NCBI GenBank assembly: GCA_001828855.1
Contig: MHZT01000001.1
Location: 62,001-126,000 of the forward strand
DNA: 64,000 bases
Direction of reading: 5' to 3'
From: Rhodobacterales bacterium RIFCSPHIGHO2_02_FULL_62_130
Lineage (GTDB): Bacteria; Pseudomonadota; Alphaproteobacteria; Rhodobacterales; Rhodobacteraceae
Under the pieces are notes generated by a model, which worked only from the letters and a program-made list of their open reading frames with translations, searched no databases and had not been told where the DNA came from. Both the position numbers and the translations under genes were made by a program. Each line of letters begins with the position of its first letter. Within the stretch, counting starts at the first letter, position 1. Shown piece by piece: positions 33,527-43,446 of this stretch.

Positions 33527-34129
33527 CTATTTGGCGCGGCGGTTCACTTCATCGGTGATGCTGAACAGGGACGGTTTGAAATCGGCCCCCTGTTGCAGGG
33601 TGCCAAGGATCACCGTGGTCTGCTGACCCAGATCGTCGGTGATCACCCATTGCCGCAGGGTGGTGGGTGCGGCGGTGAAAACCAACTCGATGGTGCCGTA
33701 TTCCGGGTGTTCGGGATCTTGGGCCTGCACGCGGGTGGTGGCTTTGACCTCTTGGTGGCCTACCACCATTCTGGCGCGGGCGAGGTCTACCTTGTCGTCG
33801 AGGATCAGATTCAGCGGTGTGCGGGACAGGGGATACTGTTCGGGCGGCTGGTTCGACTTGGCGTCAAAAATCGCCACCTGCCCGCCCGAGGCCAGCACGA
33901 GGCTGCGGTCTGGCGGGGCGTATTCGAAGCGGACGCGGCCGGGGCGCTTGATGAACAGCTTGCCCGTGGCGATGGAGCCGTCGGCGTTCACCTGCGTGAA
34001 GTCGGTCTGGGCTGTGGTCAGGCTGTTCAGATAGGCGGACAGGTCCTTCAACGGGATTTTCTCGGCCATCGCGGGGAAGGCGAGGGCGAAGAAGGCGAGC
34101 GGGGCGATCAGGGTGCGAAGCGGTTTCAT
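33527..34129 (-). CDS. lolA: Outer-membrane lipoprotein carrier LolA
   Basis: A 200-residue LolA, the periplasmic chaperone that ferries lipoproteins from LolCDE to the outer membrane. A signal peptide (MKPLRTLIAPLAFFALAFPAMA) is followed by LTTAQTDFTQVNADGSIATGKLFIKRPGRVRFEY, the typical LolA start, and ITDDLGQQTTVILGTLQQG near the end. ATG 34129 is the start; the open frame beyond has no signal. It lies downstream of ftsK, as in many alphaproteobacteria, but with its own 291-base upstream region holding a CtrA-type box. Confidence 0.92.
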   Translation of the reverse strand: MKPLRTLIAPLAFFALAFPAMAEKIPLKDLSAYLNSLTTAQTDFTQVNADGSIATGKLFIKRPGRVRFEYAPPDRSLVLASGGQVAIFDAKSNQPPEQYPLSRTPLNLILDDKVDLARARMVVGHQEVKATTRVQAQDPEHPEYGTIELVFTAAPTTLRQWVITDDLGQQTTVILGTLQQGADFKPSLFSITDEVNRRAK

Positions 34130-34247
34130 GGGCCTAATATAGGGCAGGGGAGGGGGGGCTGCATCCCCCTGTGACCTGACTTGGCGGAGAGGTGCCGAGA
34201 GGGGTTTCAAAGGGCGGTTCCAACGCGGGACCAAATTTTATTTATAT

Positions 34248-34287
34248 TTATCAATGATATAGCGGTTCGGCGTTAAGGGTTCGTTAA
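34248..34287 (-). promoter_or_regulatory. CtrA-type box and AT-rich promoter region upstream of lolA
   Basis: On the minus strand TTAACGAACCCTTAAC (34287-34272) fits the full CtrA consensus TTAA-N7-TTAAC exactly. It is followed by an AT-rich stretch with possible -10 boxes (TATATC 34261-34256; TGATAA 34253-34248). The lolA ATG lies about 120 bases further. Confidence 0.6.
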
Positions 34288-34340
34288 GGATTGACGCCTG
34301 CAGACGCGGGTTTGGACGTGAAATCCGGCTTGCAGCACGG

Positions 34341-34369
34341 GGGTAGGGTGCGTGATTTCACGCAGCTTT
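34341..34369. repeat. Dispersed palindrome, copy 4
   Basis: GGTGCGTGA (34347-34355) and TCACGCAGC (34358-34366) pair with one mismatch; the left flank is GGGTAG. It is inverted relative to copy 5, 39 bases downstream. Confidence 0.8.
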
Positions 34370-34392
34370 GATGCGGCTGTGATGGGGCGGGC

Positions 34393-34418
34393 AAGGTGCG
34401 TGAGATCACGCATCCTAC
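34393..34418. repeat. Dispersed palindrome, copy 5
   Basis: GGTGCGTGA (34395-34403) and TCACGCATC (34406-34414) pair with one mismatch, followed by CTAC. It ends two or three bases before the ftsK stop codon complement at 34421, so it is the first structure in the ftsK 3' untranslated region. Confidence 0.8.
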
Positions 34419-34420
34419 AC

Positions 34421-37408
34421 TTAATGCTCGGGCAGCAGGATTTCGCGCTTGCCGACGTGGTTGGCGGTGGTGACGACGTGGTTCTCTTCCATCTGTTCCA
34501 CCAGACGCGCGGCCTTGTTATAGCCGATGCCCAGTTTGCGCTGGATATAAGAGGTCGAGCATTTGCGGTCCTTGGCGACGATCGCCACGGCCTGATCGTA
34601 AAGCGCATCATCCGACGCCTCGCCCGACCCCAGACCCAGCACCATGTCGATGTCAGATGCCGCGTCGTCTTCCGGCCCTTCCACCACGCCCGACATATAG
34701 CTGGGCGGGCCGAAGGATTTCAGGTGGTTGACGATCTCTTCAACCTCTTCATCCGACACGAAAGGCCCGTGGATACGGGTGATCTTGGCCCCGCCTGCCA
34801 TATAGAGCATGTCACCCATGCCCAAAAGCTGTTCGGCCCCCTGTTCGCCAAGGATAGTGCGGCTGTCGATCTTCGACGTCACCTGAAACGAAATCCGCGT
34901 CGGGAAGTTCGCCTTGATCGTGCCGGTGATCACGTCGACCGAGGGGCGCTGGGTGGCCATGATCAGGTGGATGCCAGAGGCCCGCGCCATCTGGGCAAGA
35001 CGCTGGATGCAGGCTTCGATTTCCTTGCCTGCAACCATCATCAGGTCGGCCATCTCGTCCACCACCACCACGATATAGGGGATGGTGACGGGCATGTATT
35101 CATCGGTCTCGAACACAGGTTCGCCCGAGTCTTCATCAAATCCGGTCTGGATGGTGCGCTTGAAGGTTTCGCCCTTGGCCAGTGCTTCGCGCACGCGGCC
35201 ATTGAAGCCTTCGATGTTCCGCACGCCCATCTTGGACATCTTGCGGTAACGCTCTTCCATCTCGCCCACGACCCATTTCAGGGCGACAACCGCCTTCTTC
35301 GGATCGGTCACAACGGGCGACAGCAGGTGCGGGATGCCGTCGTAAACCGACAGTTCCAGCATCTTGGGGTCGATCATGATCAGGCGGCATTCGTCGGGTG
35401 TCAGCTTATACAGCAGAGACAGGATCATCGTGTTGATCGCCACCGATTTGCCCGACCCAGTGGTGCCTGCAATCAGAAGGTGGGGCATCTTGGCAAGGTT
35501 TGCCACGATGGGATCGCCGCCAATATCCTTGCCCAAGGCCAGCGGCAGGCGCAGGTTTGAATCGCCAAAGTCGCGGGCGGCCAGAATTTCGCGCAGCACC
35601 ACCTTTTCGCGGGTGGCGTTGGGCAATTCGATCCCGATGACGGTGCGGCCCGGAACGGTGGACACGCGGGCCGACAGCGCCGACATGCTGCGGGCGATGT
35701 CATCGGCCAGACCGATCACGCGGGACGCCTTCAGGCCGGGCGCGGGTTCCAACTCATACATGGTGACGACGGGGCCGGGGCGGACCGAGACGATTTCGCC
35801 TTTGACGCCGTAGTCGTCCAGCACCGATTCCAGCATCCGTGCATTTTCCTCCAGCGATTCCACCGAAAGCTGGTTGCGCTGGATATGGATCGGGTTCGAC
35901 AGCAACGACAGCGGCGGCAGTTCATAGGCCGGTGCCGGATCGTCAAAGCGCAGGCGGGGTTGCGATTCCTGCTGGGCCTGACGCGAGGGGGCCGCGGGCT
36001 TTTTGACCGGCTGTTGCACCACGGCGCGGCGGGTTTCACCGGCCAGATGGATGCGCGGGGCAGGGGCGGGGGTCGGGTCGTAATCCGGCATATAATCGTC
36101 GGCCAGATCGTCTTCGGGCTGCCAGTCGGTCGTGCTGTCCAGATCATCCGCCGCAGCAAAGGCCGTGTGGAGCGGCGCAGGATCGTGGGCGGGTGTGGTG
36201 ATCACGCGCTTGGAGGCGAAAGCGGGGGCTACGGCGGCAGTCACAGCCGCGACAGAGGCAACTGCGGCGGGGGCCACCACGGGCGGCTCGATCCGCAGGC
36301 CTGCGGCGGGTTGCGGACGGGTGTCGGCAATCAGCGGAACGGGGCCGCGCGGGCGGGCCACCACGGGCGGTTCGCGGCGCAGGATGGCGGCGGTGATCGG
36401 AGAGACGTTTTCGGCGGGCGCATGGGTGCGGGTGCGGATCGCCTCGGAGATGCGGGATTTGATGCGGTCATCGCTGGGCATTTCCGACAGGTCGGCGGCC
36501 TCGGACAGCATCGGTTCCACCAGTTCGGGTTCAGGCTCGACAGCGCGGCGCATCAGGGCAGGCATGCGGGCCAGCAGGCTCATTTTCTCGCGCGGGGCGG
36601 CGTAGTGGGGGGCCTCGGCCAGCGGCTCGCCATAGCGCGGATCGGCGCGCAGCGAGGAGGGGCGGCCCCAGTCATTTGCATCGGCGCTGCGCTGCGTGGG
36701 GATCTGGGATTCGGCGGCGGTGCGGCGGCGGTCTTGAATGGCCTGAGTTGCGCCTTGCGCGCCTTTGCCGGCGGTGTTCAGCAGGGTGGAATAGGTCAGG
36801 ATCAGGCTGGTGGTCAGAAAGCGGAAAGTGCTGCGGATTTCGTGCAGGTCAAAGCCGGTGACGAACAGCATCATGGCAACAAGGCTGAAACCAGAGGCAA
36901 CCGAGATCAGTTTCAGGCCGATGCCTGCGCCGGTGGGGATCAGGCCCAAGAGCGCGCCCAGAACGGTATCGCCGAACAACCCGCCAAGACCGAAGGATTG
37001 CGCCCAGGTGGCAGGTGGCACCAAGGTTGCGGCATAGACAGAGCTGAGGGCGATGGCCAGAACCGCAAACACCATCCGCCCCAGCGCACGCTCGGCCCCG
37101 CGGTGCAGCACAAAGCGCAGGCCCCATGCCGACAGCACCACCGGAATCCCCCACGCCCCTTTGCCACCGATTATGATCAGTGTTGACGCCAGTGCCGCGC
37201 CAAAGCGGCCAAGGGTGTTGGCGGCAGGCTCGTCCGTGGCGACCATCCAGCCCGGATCATCGGGGGAATAGCTGCCCAGCATCAGTGCGAAAGCAACGCC
37301 CGCAAGGATCAGCGCGATGCCGAACAGCTCGCGCCCGCGTTTTTCCAGCATTGCCTGAGTGCCTTGATCCAAGAGGGGATCGCGTTGGCGTGCCTGATAG
37401 GATGCCAT
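34421..37408 (-). CDS. ftsK: DNA translocase FtsK
   Basis: A 995-residue FtsK that links division to chromosome dimer resolution. The N-terminal 200 residues hold about four membrane spans; a proline- and arginine-rich linker (about 200-500) follows; the motor domain has [20 protein letters not shown] (Walker A) and [15 protein letters not shown] (Walker B); the C-terminal gamma winged helix ([40 protein letters not shown]) reads KOPS sites. The gene lies 11 bases after the aminotransferase gene in the same direction. Confidence 0.97.
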   Translation of the reverse strand: MASYQARQRDPLLDQGTQAMLEKRGRELFGIALILAGVAFALMLGSYSPDDPGWMVATDEPAANTLGRFGAALASTLIIIGGKGAWGIPVVLSAWGLRFVLHRGAERALGRMVFAVLAIALSSVYAATLVPPATWAQSFGLGGLFGDTVLGALLGLIPTGAGIGLKLISVASGFSLVAMMLFVTGFDLHEIRSTFRFLTTSLILTYSTLLNTAGKGAQGATQAIQDRRRTAAESQIPTQRSADANDWGRPSSLRADPRYGEPLAEAPHYAAPREKMSLLARMPALMRRAVEPEPELVEPMLSEAADLSEMPSDDRIKSRISEAIRTRTHAPAENVSPITAAILRREPPVVARPRGPVPLIADTRPQPAAGLRIEPPVVAPAAVASVAAVTAAVAPAFASKRVITTPAHDPAPLHTAFAAADDLDSTTDWQPEDDLADDYMPDYDPTPAPAPRIHLAGETRRAVVQQPVKKPAAPSRQAQQESQPRLRFDDPAPAYELPPLSLLSNPIHIQRNQLSVESLEENARMLESVLDDYGVKGEIVSVRPGPVVTMYELEPAPGLKASRVIGLADDIARSMSALSARVSTVPGRTVIGIELPNATREKVVLREILAARDFGDSNLRLPLALGKDIGGDPIVANLAKMPHLLIAGTTGSGKSVAINTMILSLLYKLTPDECRLIMIDPKMLELSVYDGIPHLLSPVVTDPKKAVVALKWVVGEMEERYRKMSKMGVRNIEGFNGRVREALAKGETFKRTIQTGFDEDSGEPVFETDEYMPVTIPYIVVVVDEMADLMMVAGKEIEACIQRLAQMARASGIHLIMATQRPSVDVITGTIKANFPTRISFQVTSKIDSRTILGEQGAEQLLGMGDMLYMAGGAKITRIHGPFVSDEEVEEIVNHLKSFGPPSYMSGVVEGPEDDAASDIDMVLGLGSGEASDDALYDQAVAIVAKDRKCSTSYIQRKLGIGYNKAARLVEQMEENHVVTTANHVGKREILLPEH

Positions 37409-37419
37409 TTGCCCTGTCC

Positions 37420-38598
37420 TTAACCGTAGAGACAGTCACGAAGCTGAACCAGCCCGCGCTGCATTTCTTCTTTGGGGGCCACAAGGGCGACCCGAATATA
37501 GGCCTTGCCGGGGTTGTCCCCGTTCACGTCGCGCGAAAGATAAGCGCCCGGAAGCACCCGCACGCCGGTTTTCTGCCACAGCGTCAGCGCGGCGGTTTCG
37601 CCATCCTCCACCGGCAACCAGAGGAAAAAACCGCCCTCTGGCACCTGAAAGCCTTGCAGGCCTGCGAAGACTTTGGCGGCGGTGTTGAATTTTTCCTGAT
37701 AAAGTGCGCGGCTGACGTCCACATGCGCCTCATCCGCCCAAGCGGCGGCGGAAACGGCCTGTATCGGCTGCGGCAGAGGTGCGCCTGCGAAAGAGCGCAG
37801 TTTGCGGATCTGGGCGATGCCTGCGCGGCCACCTGCGACAAAGCCGGACCGCAATCCGGGCAGGTTCGAGCGTTTTGACAGCGAGTGGAAGGAAAACACC
37901 CGTTCGGGGTTGGTGCCGGTGGCGGCTGCCACCTCCAGCACGCCGGGGGGCGGCGCGCTGCGCCAGATTTCGGAATAACATTCGTCCGCGAAGACGGTGA
38001 AATCGTGTTTTTCGGCCAAGGCCAACAGGGTGGCCCAATAGTCGCGGCTGGCAACAGCCCCCTGCGGGTTCGCGGGAGAGCAGATATAGGCCACGGTCAC
38101 GCGGTCCAGCACATCGACGGGCAGGGCGGCGTAATCGGGCAGAAATCCGGTGGCGGCGGTGGCAGGCACATAGACCGGATCGGCCCCGACGGTCAGCGCT
38201 GCCACAGCGTAAACCTGATAGAACGGGTTCGGCATCAGCACGACGGGCTTTTTGCCCGCTTTGGTTTCGGGCGAAAGTGCTACAAGCGCGTTGAACAGCC
38301 CTTCGCGGGTGCCATTCAGCACCATCAGATTGTCAGCCGCCAGCGTCACGCCATAGCGCCGCCCGATCCAAGCGGAAATCGCTGCCAGCAATTCGGGCGT
38401 GCCGTCATTGTTGGGATAGACCGCAAAGCCGTCCAGATTGGCGGCCAGAATCGGGCCGACGAAATCGGGCATCGGGTGGCGCGGTTCGCCAATGGTCATG
38501 GCAATGGGCGCACCGCCGGGTGCGTGATGATCGAGCAACTTCCGCAAGCGCGGGAATGCGTAATCCGGCAGGTTCGAGAACCGCTCTGGAAATGCCAT
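37420..38598 (-). CDS. Class I/II aminotransferase (possibly DapC-like)
   Basis: A 392-residue PLP-dependent aminotransferase. The PLP lysine is in [19 protein letters not shown]; other fold I landmarks are [36 protein letters not shown] and [10 protein letters not shown]. Similar alphaproteobacterial proteins are annotated as succinyldiaminopimelate transaminase (DapC), which would complement dapB in this window, but the substrate is not proven by sequence. ATG 38598 is used; the frame to 38703 has no similarity. The preceding 148 bases hold no gene, only a CGGGG/CCCCG hairpin near 38613-38630. Confidence 0.88.
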   Translation of the reverse strand: MAFPERFSNLPDYAFPRLRKLLDHHAPGGAPIAMTIGEPRHPMPDFVGPILAANLDGFAVYPNNDGTPELLAAISAWIGRRYGVTLAADNLMVLNGTREGLFNALVALSPETKAGKKPVVLMPNPFYQVYAVAALTVGADPVYVPATAATGFLPDYAALPVDVLDRVTVAYICSPANPQGAVASRDYWATLLALAEKHDFTVFADECYSEIWRSAPPPGVLEVAAATGTNPERVFSFHSLSKRSNLPGLRSGFVAGGRAGIAQIRKLRSFAGAPLPQPIQAVSAAAWADEAHVDVSRALYQEKFNTAAKVFAGLQGFQVPEGGFFLWLPVEDGETAALTLWQKTGVRVLPGAYLSRDVNGDNPGKAYIRVALVAPKEEMQRGLVQLRDCLYG

Positions 38599-38746
38599 GT
38601 CTGCCTCATATCGGGGTCGTCTCGCCCCGTTTGATCCGACGATAACCACAAGCGGCGGGCGGGTCCAGAAAAACCCATGTGCCGCGCAGGGGAGGGTCCG
38701 CAAATTGTGTCTTTTTAGCCCCGCCGATCAAGCCCTTGGGGGTGTT

Positions 38747-40078
38747 TCAAGCCAAAGCGCGCTCGGCTGCGGTGCCAAGGCGCAAAAGGCGCTCTTCCTG
38801 CCCCGGCCCCGCCATGATCGAGATGCCACAAGACGGCTGCGCGGTGGGGAGGGTCAGCACGCAACCGCCCATCAGATTGCCGATACGGGTATTCCGCAGC
38901 GCCAGCAGGTTTTCGGTGACGTAATAGGCGTTGTCGGTCATCAGCCGATGCGCGTCGGGCGGCAGAATCGGCGAGGTGGGCAGCAAAACCGCGTCAAAAC
39001 CTGCGGTCAGATCGGCCCAGTTTGCGCGGATGGTTTCCAGCCTGCGCCAGCCCGCGACGTAATCGGCGGCGGCGATGGTGGCCCCCGAGCGGAAGCGTTC
39101 AAGGATGCGCGGGAACATCTTTTCGGGCGCGGCTTCGATGGTGGTGGCCCAGATGCCATAGGCCTCGGCGGTGAAGAGGATGCCTGCAAGCTGCATCGCC
39201 TCGATGATTTCGGGGGCGGCGATGCGGCTGATCTGTGCGCCCGCGCGGCCAAGGCGGGTCAGGGCGTCGTCAAAGCCCTTGGCGGGGCGGTCGCGCAGAT
39301 CATCAAGGGCAACGGTTTCCAGCACGGCAAGGCGGCTGCCGGACAGGCTGGCCCCTGTCAGATCGGCGGGCTTGCGGCCCTCCAGTGCGGCCAGAAGCAG
39401 GCCGCAATCTTCAACGCTGCGGGCCAGCGGGCCGATGGTATCAAAGCGTTCGCACAGTGGCACAACGCCGGTCAAAGGCAGGCGGCCCGAGGTGGTTTTC
39501 AGGCCGACAAGATCGTTCCACGCCGCAGGGATACGCACCGATCCGCCGGTGTCTGATCCGATGGCGGCAGGGGCAAGGCCAAAGGCCACCGATGTGGCCG
39601 CACCAGAGGATGAGCCGCCCGCAACCGCCTTGGGATCGTTGACGCAAGGCGAAGTGGCGGTGACGGGGTTCAGGCCAAGGCCGGAAAACGCCAGTTCCGA
39701 CATATGGGTTTTGCCAAGGCAAACAAGGCCTTCGCGGGTGGCGGTTTTCAGCACGGCGGCATCTTGGGTGGGCGTGCGGTTGCGGAGCAGGGCCGATCCG
39801 GCCTCGGTCGCCGTGCCTGCGGAATCGAACAGGTCTTTCCAGCTGACCGGCACGCCATCCAGCAAACCATGACGTTGGCCTGATTTTGCGCGGGCGGCAG
39901 CGGCCATCGCCTCGCCCCGCGCGCGGGCAGGGGTGACGCGGGCATAGATGCGGGTTGACACCTCATGCACGGCGATTTTCTCAAGGAACACTTCGGTCAG
40001 CTCGACCGGATTGATCCGCCCCGCGCCGATTTCGCGGCCCAGATCGGCGGCTGTCATGTTGGACCATGTTTTCGACAT
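38747..40078 (-). CDS. Amidase (amidase signature family)
   Basis: A 443-residue amidase. The Ser-cisSer-Lys triad is visible in VSWKDLFDSAGT (Lys), GGSSSGAATSVAFGLAPAAIGSDTGGSVRIPAAW (cis-Ser and nucleophile Ser), the defining amidase signature. It hydrolyses an amide; family members include GatA-like, indoleacetamide and aryl amide hydrolases. No gatB/gatC neighbours are present, so a GatA role is unlikely. ATG 40078 gives the standard start. It diverges from the UbiH-like gene across 76 bases. Confidence 0.9.
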   Translation of the reverse strand: MSKTWSNMTAADLGREIGAGRINPVELTEVFLEKIAVHEVSTRIYARVTPARARGEAMAAAARAKSGQRHGLLDGVPVSWKDLFDSAGTATEAGSALLRNRTPTQDAAVLKTATREGLVCLGKTHMSELAFSGLGLNPVTATSPCVNDPKAVAGGSSSGAATSVAFGLAPAAIGSDTGGSVRIPAAWNDLVGLKTTSGRLPLTGVVPLCERFDTIGPLARSVEDCGLLLAALEGRKPADLTGASLSGSRLAVLETVALDDLRDRPAKGFDDALTRLGRAGAQISRIAAPEIIEAMQLAGILFTAEAYGIWATTIEAAPEKMFPRILERFRSGATIAAADYVAGWRRLETIRANWADLTAGFDAVLLPTSPILPPDAHRLMTDNAYYVTENLLALRNTRIGNLMGGCVLTLPTAQPSCGISIMAGPGQEERLLRLGTAAERALA

Positions 40079-40154
40079 TGCAGGCTCCTGTTTGGCACAG
40101 GCTAGCGGCAAGGCGGCGCATGGACAATCCTGCGCGGTGGGCCATATTGGGGGA

Positions 40155-41384
40155 ATGGAACGGGACGCAGATATTCTGATCGTGGGTGGCGGGCTGAACG
40201 GCCCCGCCTTGGGGCTGGCACTGGCGCAGGGGGGGCTGCGCGTGACGGTGATCGACGCGCGACCGGCGCCTTCGCGGGCAGAGGCGGGATTTGACGGGCG
40301 GGCCTATGCGCTGGCAATTGCGTCAAAGCGGCTGCTGTCGGTGATCGGGGTCTGGGCGCGGCTGGCGGACAAGGTGCAGCCAATCCTGAAGATCAAGGCC
40401 AGCGACGGGCTGGCGGGGCAGGGGCCTGCGCCGTTCTTCCTGACCTTTGATCATGCCGAGTTGGAAGAAGGCCCGATGGGCTTTATGGCCGAGGATCGGT
40501 TCCTGTATGCGGCGTTTCTGGATGCGATGCAGGACTGCGCGGGCCTGACGCTGTTGTCGGGCGAAAGCGTGGTGGATCAGTCGGTTACCGGTGCAGGGGT
40601 GGCGGTGACGCTGGCTTCGGGTCGGGTGCTGAAGGCCTCGGTTCTGGTTGGCTGCGACGGGCGCGGATCAGGGACGGCCGCGCGGGCGGGGATCAAGCGC
40701 AGCGGCTGGGGCTATGGCCAGACCGCGCTTGTCACCGCGATCCGGCACGAGCATGACCACCAAGGCATCGCGCATCAGTTCTTCATGCCCGCAGGTCCGC
40801 TGGCGATCCTGCCGCTGCCGGGCGGGCATCACTCCTCCATCGTGTGGAGCGAGACCGACGCCACCGCGCAGGCGATCCAAGCGCTGCCGGATGACCAATA
40901 TCTGCAGGCGCTGCGGCCCCGCTTTGGCGATTTTCTGGGCGAGATCGCGCTTGCGGGGGATCGGTTCACCTATCCGCTGTCGCTGAGCCTCGCCAACAGC
41001 TTTACCGCGCCGCGCGTGGCTTTGGTCGGCGATGCCGCGCATGGGGTGCATCCGATTGCAGGGCAGGGGTTGAACCTTGGCTTCCGCGATGTCGGCGCGT
41101 TGGCGCAGGTGTTGGTCGAGGCGCATCGGCGCGGCGAGGATATTGGCGCGCCGGATGTGCTGGAGCGCTACCAACGCTGGCGCAGGTTCGACAGCACCGC
41201 GCTGGCCCTGGGGATGGACAGCGTCAACCGGCTGTTTTCCAACGACAACCCGATCCTGCGCGCGGGGCGCGATATTGGGCTTGGCCTTGTCAACGCCATC
41301 CCAGCGCTGCGCCGTGGCTTCATGCGGCAAGCAGCGGGGTTGAAGGCGGATGTTCCGAAGTTGTTGGCGGGAAAGGCGATCTGA
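40155..41384 (+). CDS. UbiH/UbiF/VisC/COQ6 family FAD hydroxylase
   Basis: A 409-residue FAD-dependent aromatic hydroxylase. ILIVGGGLNGPALGLALAQGGLRVTVID binds ADP of FAD, and VALVGDAAHGVHPIAGQGLNLGFRDV is the GD motif and ubiquinone-hydroxylase signature. It probably hydroxylates the ubiquinone ring (UbiH-, UbiF- or UbiL-type position not distinguishable). ATG 40155 is preceded by GGGGGA; the open frame to 39948 runs antisense to the amidase gene. Two tandem repeats and a terminator follow the stop. Confidence 0.92.
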   Translation: MERDADILIVGGGLNGPALGLALAQGGLRVTVIDARPAPSRAEAGFDGRAYALAIASKRLLSVIGVWARLADKVQPILKIKASDGLAGQGPAPFFLTFDHAELEEGPMGFMAEDRFLYAAFLDAMQDCAGLTLLSGESVVDQSVTGAGVAVTLASGRVLKASVLVGCDGRGSGTAARAGIKRSGWGYGQTALVTAIRHEHDHQGIAHQFFMPAGPLAILPLPGGHHSSIVWSETDATAQAIQALPDDQYLQALRPRFGDFLGEIALAGDRFTYPLSLSLANSFTAPRVALVGDAAHGVHPIAGQGLNLGFRDVGALAQVLVEAHRRGEDIGAPDVLERYQRWRRFDSTALALGMDSVNRLFSNDNPILRAGRDIGLGLVNAIPALRRGFMRQAAGLKADVPKLLAGKAI

Positions 41385-41393
41385 CAGGGCCGA

Positions 41394-41416
41394 GTCGGGG
41401 TGAACCCTGACCTACG
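41394..41416. repeat. Tandem 23-bp repeat, copy A
   Basis: A GTCGGGGTGAACCCTGAC core followed by CTACG. The related copy B at 41437-41459 differs at one base. It begins nine bases after the UbiH-like stop codon. Confidence 0.75.
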
Positions 41417-41436
41417 CTTGCGGCACGGCTAACCAT

Positions 41437-41459
41437 GTCGGGGTGAACCCCGACCTACG
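41437..41459. repeat. Tandem 23-bp repeat, copy B
   Basis: Contains the perfect interrupted palindrome TCGGGGTGAACCCCGA followed by CCTACG. Copies A and B are in direct orientation, 43 bases apart. Confidence 0.78.
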
Positions 41460-41515
41460 TTCCCCATCCTCTTTGCACAAATATCCTGCGGGGGGAAAGG
41501 CTGCGGCGCAGCCTT

Positions 41516-41538
41516 GGGGGGCGCAAAGCCCCCCTTTT
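41516..41538 (+). terminator. Terminator after the UbiH-like gene
   Basis: GGGGGGC (41516-41522), loop GCAAA, GCCCCCC (41528-41534), TTTT. It points along the plus strand and lies just before the convergent Trm112 gene. Confidence 0.8.
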
Positions 41539-41542
41539 GCTG

Positions 41543-41725
41543 TCAGTCGATCTGGCGCGCCTCTGACACCAGCATGATCGGAATCCCGTCGCGGATCGGG
41601 AAGGCCAGATGCGCGGCCTTGGAAATCAACTCGGCTTTTTCGGCGTCATAGGTCAGGATGGCTTGGGTGACGGGACAAACCAGCGCTTCCAGCATGCGGC
41701 GGTCGAAGGGGGGTGTTTCAGTCAT
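41543..41725 (-). CDS. Trm112 family protein
   Basis: A 60-residue Trm112/YcaR-type protein: [44 protein letters not shown] is the full family pattern. Eukaryotic and archaeal Trm112 activates methyltransferases acting on tRNA, rRNA and release factors; bacterial members are presumed to be similar partners. Its start overlaps the LON-domain gene stop by four bases, placing it last in the ybbN-LON-trm112 operon. Confidence 0.9.
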   Translation of the reverse strand: MTETPPFDRRMLEALVCPVTQAILTYDAEKAELISKAAHLAFPIRDGIPIMLVSEARQID

Positions 41726-42369
41726 TGCATCGCCTCGTCCATGGAATCGCCACCGCGCAGGGCGAATTCGATCAGCGTTACCAAGGTTTCGCGGCGGGTG
41801 ACAAGAGAGGGCGCCTCAAGCAGGGCCTGTTTGTCTTCGGGCGCGATGGGCAGCAGCATCGACAGCGAGTTGATCAGCAATTCGGGATCGGCCTCGGACA
41901 GGCTGGACCAATCGGTTTCCATTCCGCGCGCGGCAAAGAAGCGGGCCAGCACGGCGAGAAAGGCGGGGCGGTCAAAGGCGGGGTCGGTTTCCTCATCGCC
42001 CAGATCGCGGGTGAAGGGAGACCAATCAACGGTGCAGCGACGGTAGGGGGTGAAACCCTGCACCTCATCGCGCAGCCGGAAGCGGGAGATGCCGGTCAGG
42101 GTGACCATATAGCGACCATCCTCGGTTTCCGAAAACGCCGTCAGCCTGCCCGCGCAGCCGATGGCTGACAGGCGCTTTTCGCCCGATCCCGGCACCTCGC
42201 GGGGTTGGATCATGCCGATCAGGCGGGTCTGGGTTTTCATGCAGTCTTCCAGCATGGCGCGATAGCGCGGCTCGAAGATATGCAGCGGCAGGCGGGCGCG
42301 CGGCAGCAGCAGCGCGCCCGAAAGCGGGAAAACCGGAATGGTGTCGGGCAAGTCTGTCAGTTTCATCAT
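41722..42369 (-). CDS. LON substrate-binding-domain protein
   Basis: A 215-residue protein that consists of the N-terminal (LAN/PUA-like) domain of Lon protease alone: [35 protein letters not shown] is diagnostic. It has no ATPase or protease domain. Such stand-alone proteins are common but of unknown role, perhaps substrate recognition. It lies 26 bases after the YbbN-like gene; starts at 42369 or 42366 are equivalent. Confidence 0.92.
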   Translation of the reverse strand: MMKLTDLPDTIPVFPLSGALLLPRARLPLHIFEPRYRAMLEDCMKTQTRLIGMIQPREVPGSGEKRLSAIGCAGRLTAFSETEDGRYMVTLTGISRFRLRDEVQGFTPYRRCTVDWSPFTRDLGDEETDPAFDRPAFLAVLARFFAARGMETDWSSLSEADPELLINSLSMLLPIAPEDKQALLEAPSLVTRRETLVTLIEFALRGGDSMDEAMQ

Positions 42370-42395
42370 GCCCTGTAGTTAGGACGCCAAAGGCA

Positions 42396-43328
42396 TCAGG
42401 CAAATATCATCGACGACAGGCGGCGGCGGCCTTTCAGCACGATGGGGTCTTGCGGTTTCAGCGCATCAAAGATGATGAACAGTTGCGCGCGGGCCGCCCC
42501 GTCGTTCCATTCGCGGTCAAGTTTGAACAGGTCAAGCAGGGTATCGACGGCCTCATCCACCTTGCCTGCCGCGTGCAGGGCAAGTGCGAGATCAAAGCGG
42601 GCTTGGCGGTTGGCGGGGTCTTTTTCCACGGCGGCGCGCAGATCGTCTTCGGGACCGGCTTTGGCGGCTTGGCGGGCCAGTTCGATCTGGGCGCGGGCGG
42701 CGTCCAGTTCCTTGGATTTGGCCACGGGCGCGGGGGCGGCATCGACCAGCGCCTGTGCTGCGTCGATATCACCCAAGGCAAGCTGGGTGCGGATCAGGCC
42801 GGTGTAGGCGGCGATGTTCTCGGGTTCTTCTTCCAGAATGGCGGCGAAGGTTTCCTTGGCGTCGTCGAAGGCACCTTCGTCCAGCATCGCTTCGGCGGCG
42901 ATGATGGCATCGGCAAGGCCATTGTCAGGCTCGCCCGCAAGGCCCGCCATATGATCGACAAAGCGTTTGATTTCCGAAGGGGCAACCGCGCCTTGAAAGC
43001 CATCCACCGGCTGGCCTTGCCAGAAGGCATAGACGGTGGGGATGGACTGAATCCGCAGTTGTGCCGCAAGCGCCTGATTCTGGTCGACGTTGATCTTGAC
43101 CATGCGCACGCGGCCTTTGGCGGCGATCACGGCGGCCTCAAGCGCGGGGCCAAGGGTTTTGCACGGGCCGCACCACGGCGCCCAGAAATCGACGATCACC
43201 GGAACCGTTGCGGACGGTTCGATCACGTCTTTCATGAAGTTCGCCTCGGTGCCGTCGATGATCAGATCAGCGGCGGGGGCTGCGACAGCGGCGGTCGGGG
43301 TCGGGGTGCCGAACATTCTCGTCCTCAT
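42396..43328 (-). CDS. Thioredoxin-like co-chaperone (YbbN/CnoX family)
   Basis: A 310-residue protein with an N-terminal thioredoxin fold (VIVDFWAPWCGPCKTLGPALE, redox-active CGPC) and a C-terminal helical TPR-like region (about residues 135-300), the architecture of YbbN/CnoX. CnoX proteins hold oxidised clients and hand them to GroEL or DnaK. Here the CxxC is intact, so thiol exchange is also possible. Start at ATG 43328 (or 43316). It heads a minus-strand operon and diverges from the SGNH esterase gene. Confidence 0.92.
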   Translation of the reverse strand: MRTRMFGTPTPTAAVAAPAADLIIDGTEANFMKDVIEPSATVPVIVDFWAPWCGPCKTLGPALEAAVIAAKGRVRMVKINVDQNQALAAQLRIQSIPTVYAFWQGQPVDGFQGAVAPSEIKRFVDHMAGLAGEPDNGLADAIIAAEAMLDEGAFDDAKETFAAILEEEPENIAAYTGLIRTQLALGDIDAAQALVDAAPAPVAKSKELDAARAQIELARQAAKAGPEDDLRAAVEKDPANRQARFDLALALHAAGKVDEAVDTLLDLFKLDREWNDGAARAQLFIIFDALKPQDPIVLKGRRRLSSMIFA

Positions 43329-43446
43329 AAGCCAAGGGATTTGCCCTTATATGCGCGCGGGGCGGGCGGAATTGAAGGGGGGTCTTGGGGGTTTACAGCC
43401 GGTGCGCTGCGGCCCTAGCCTTGGGGCGCATTCAGGGAGGTGCCGC

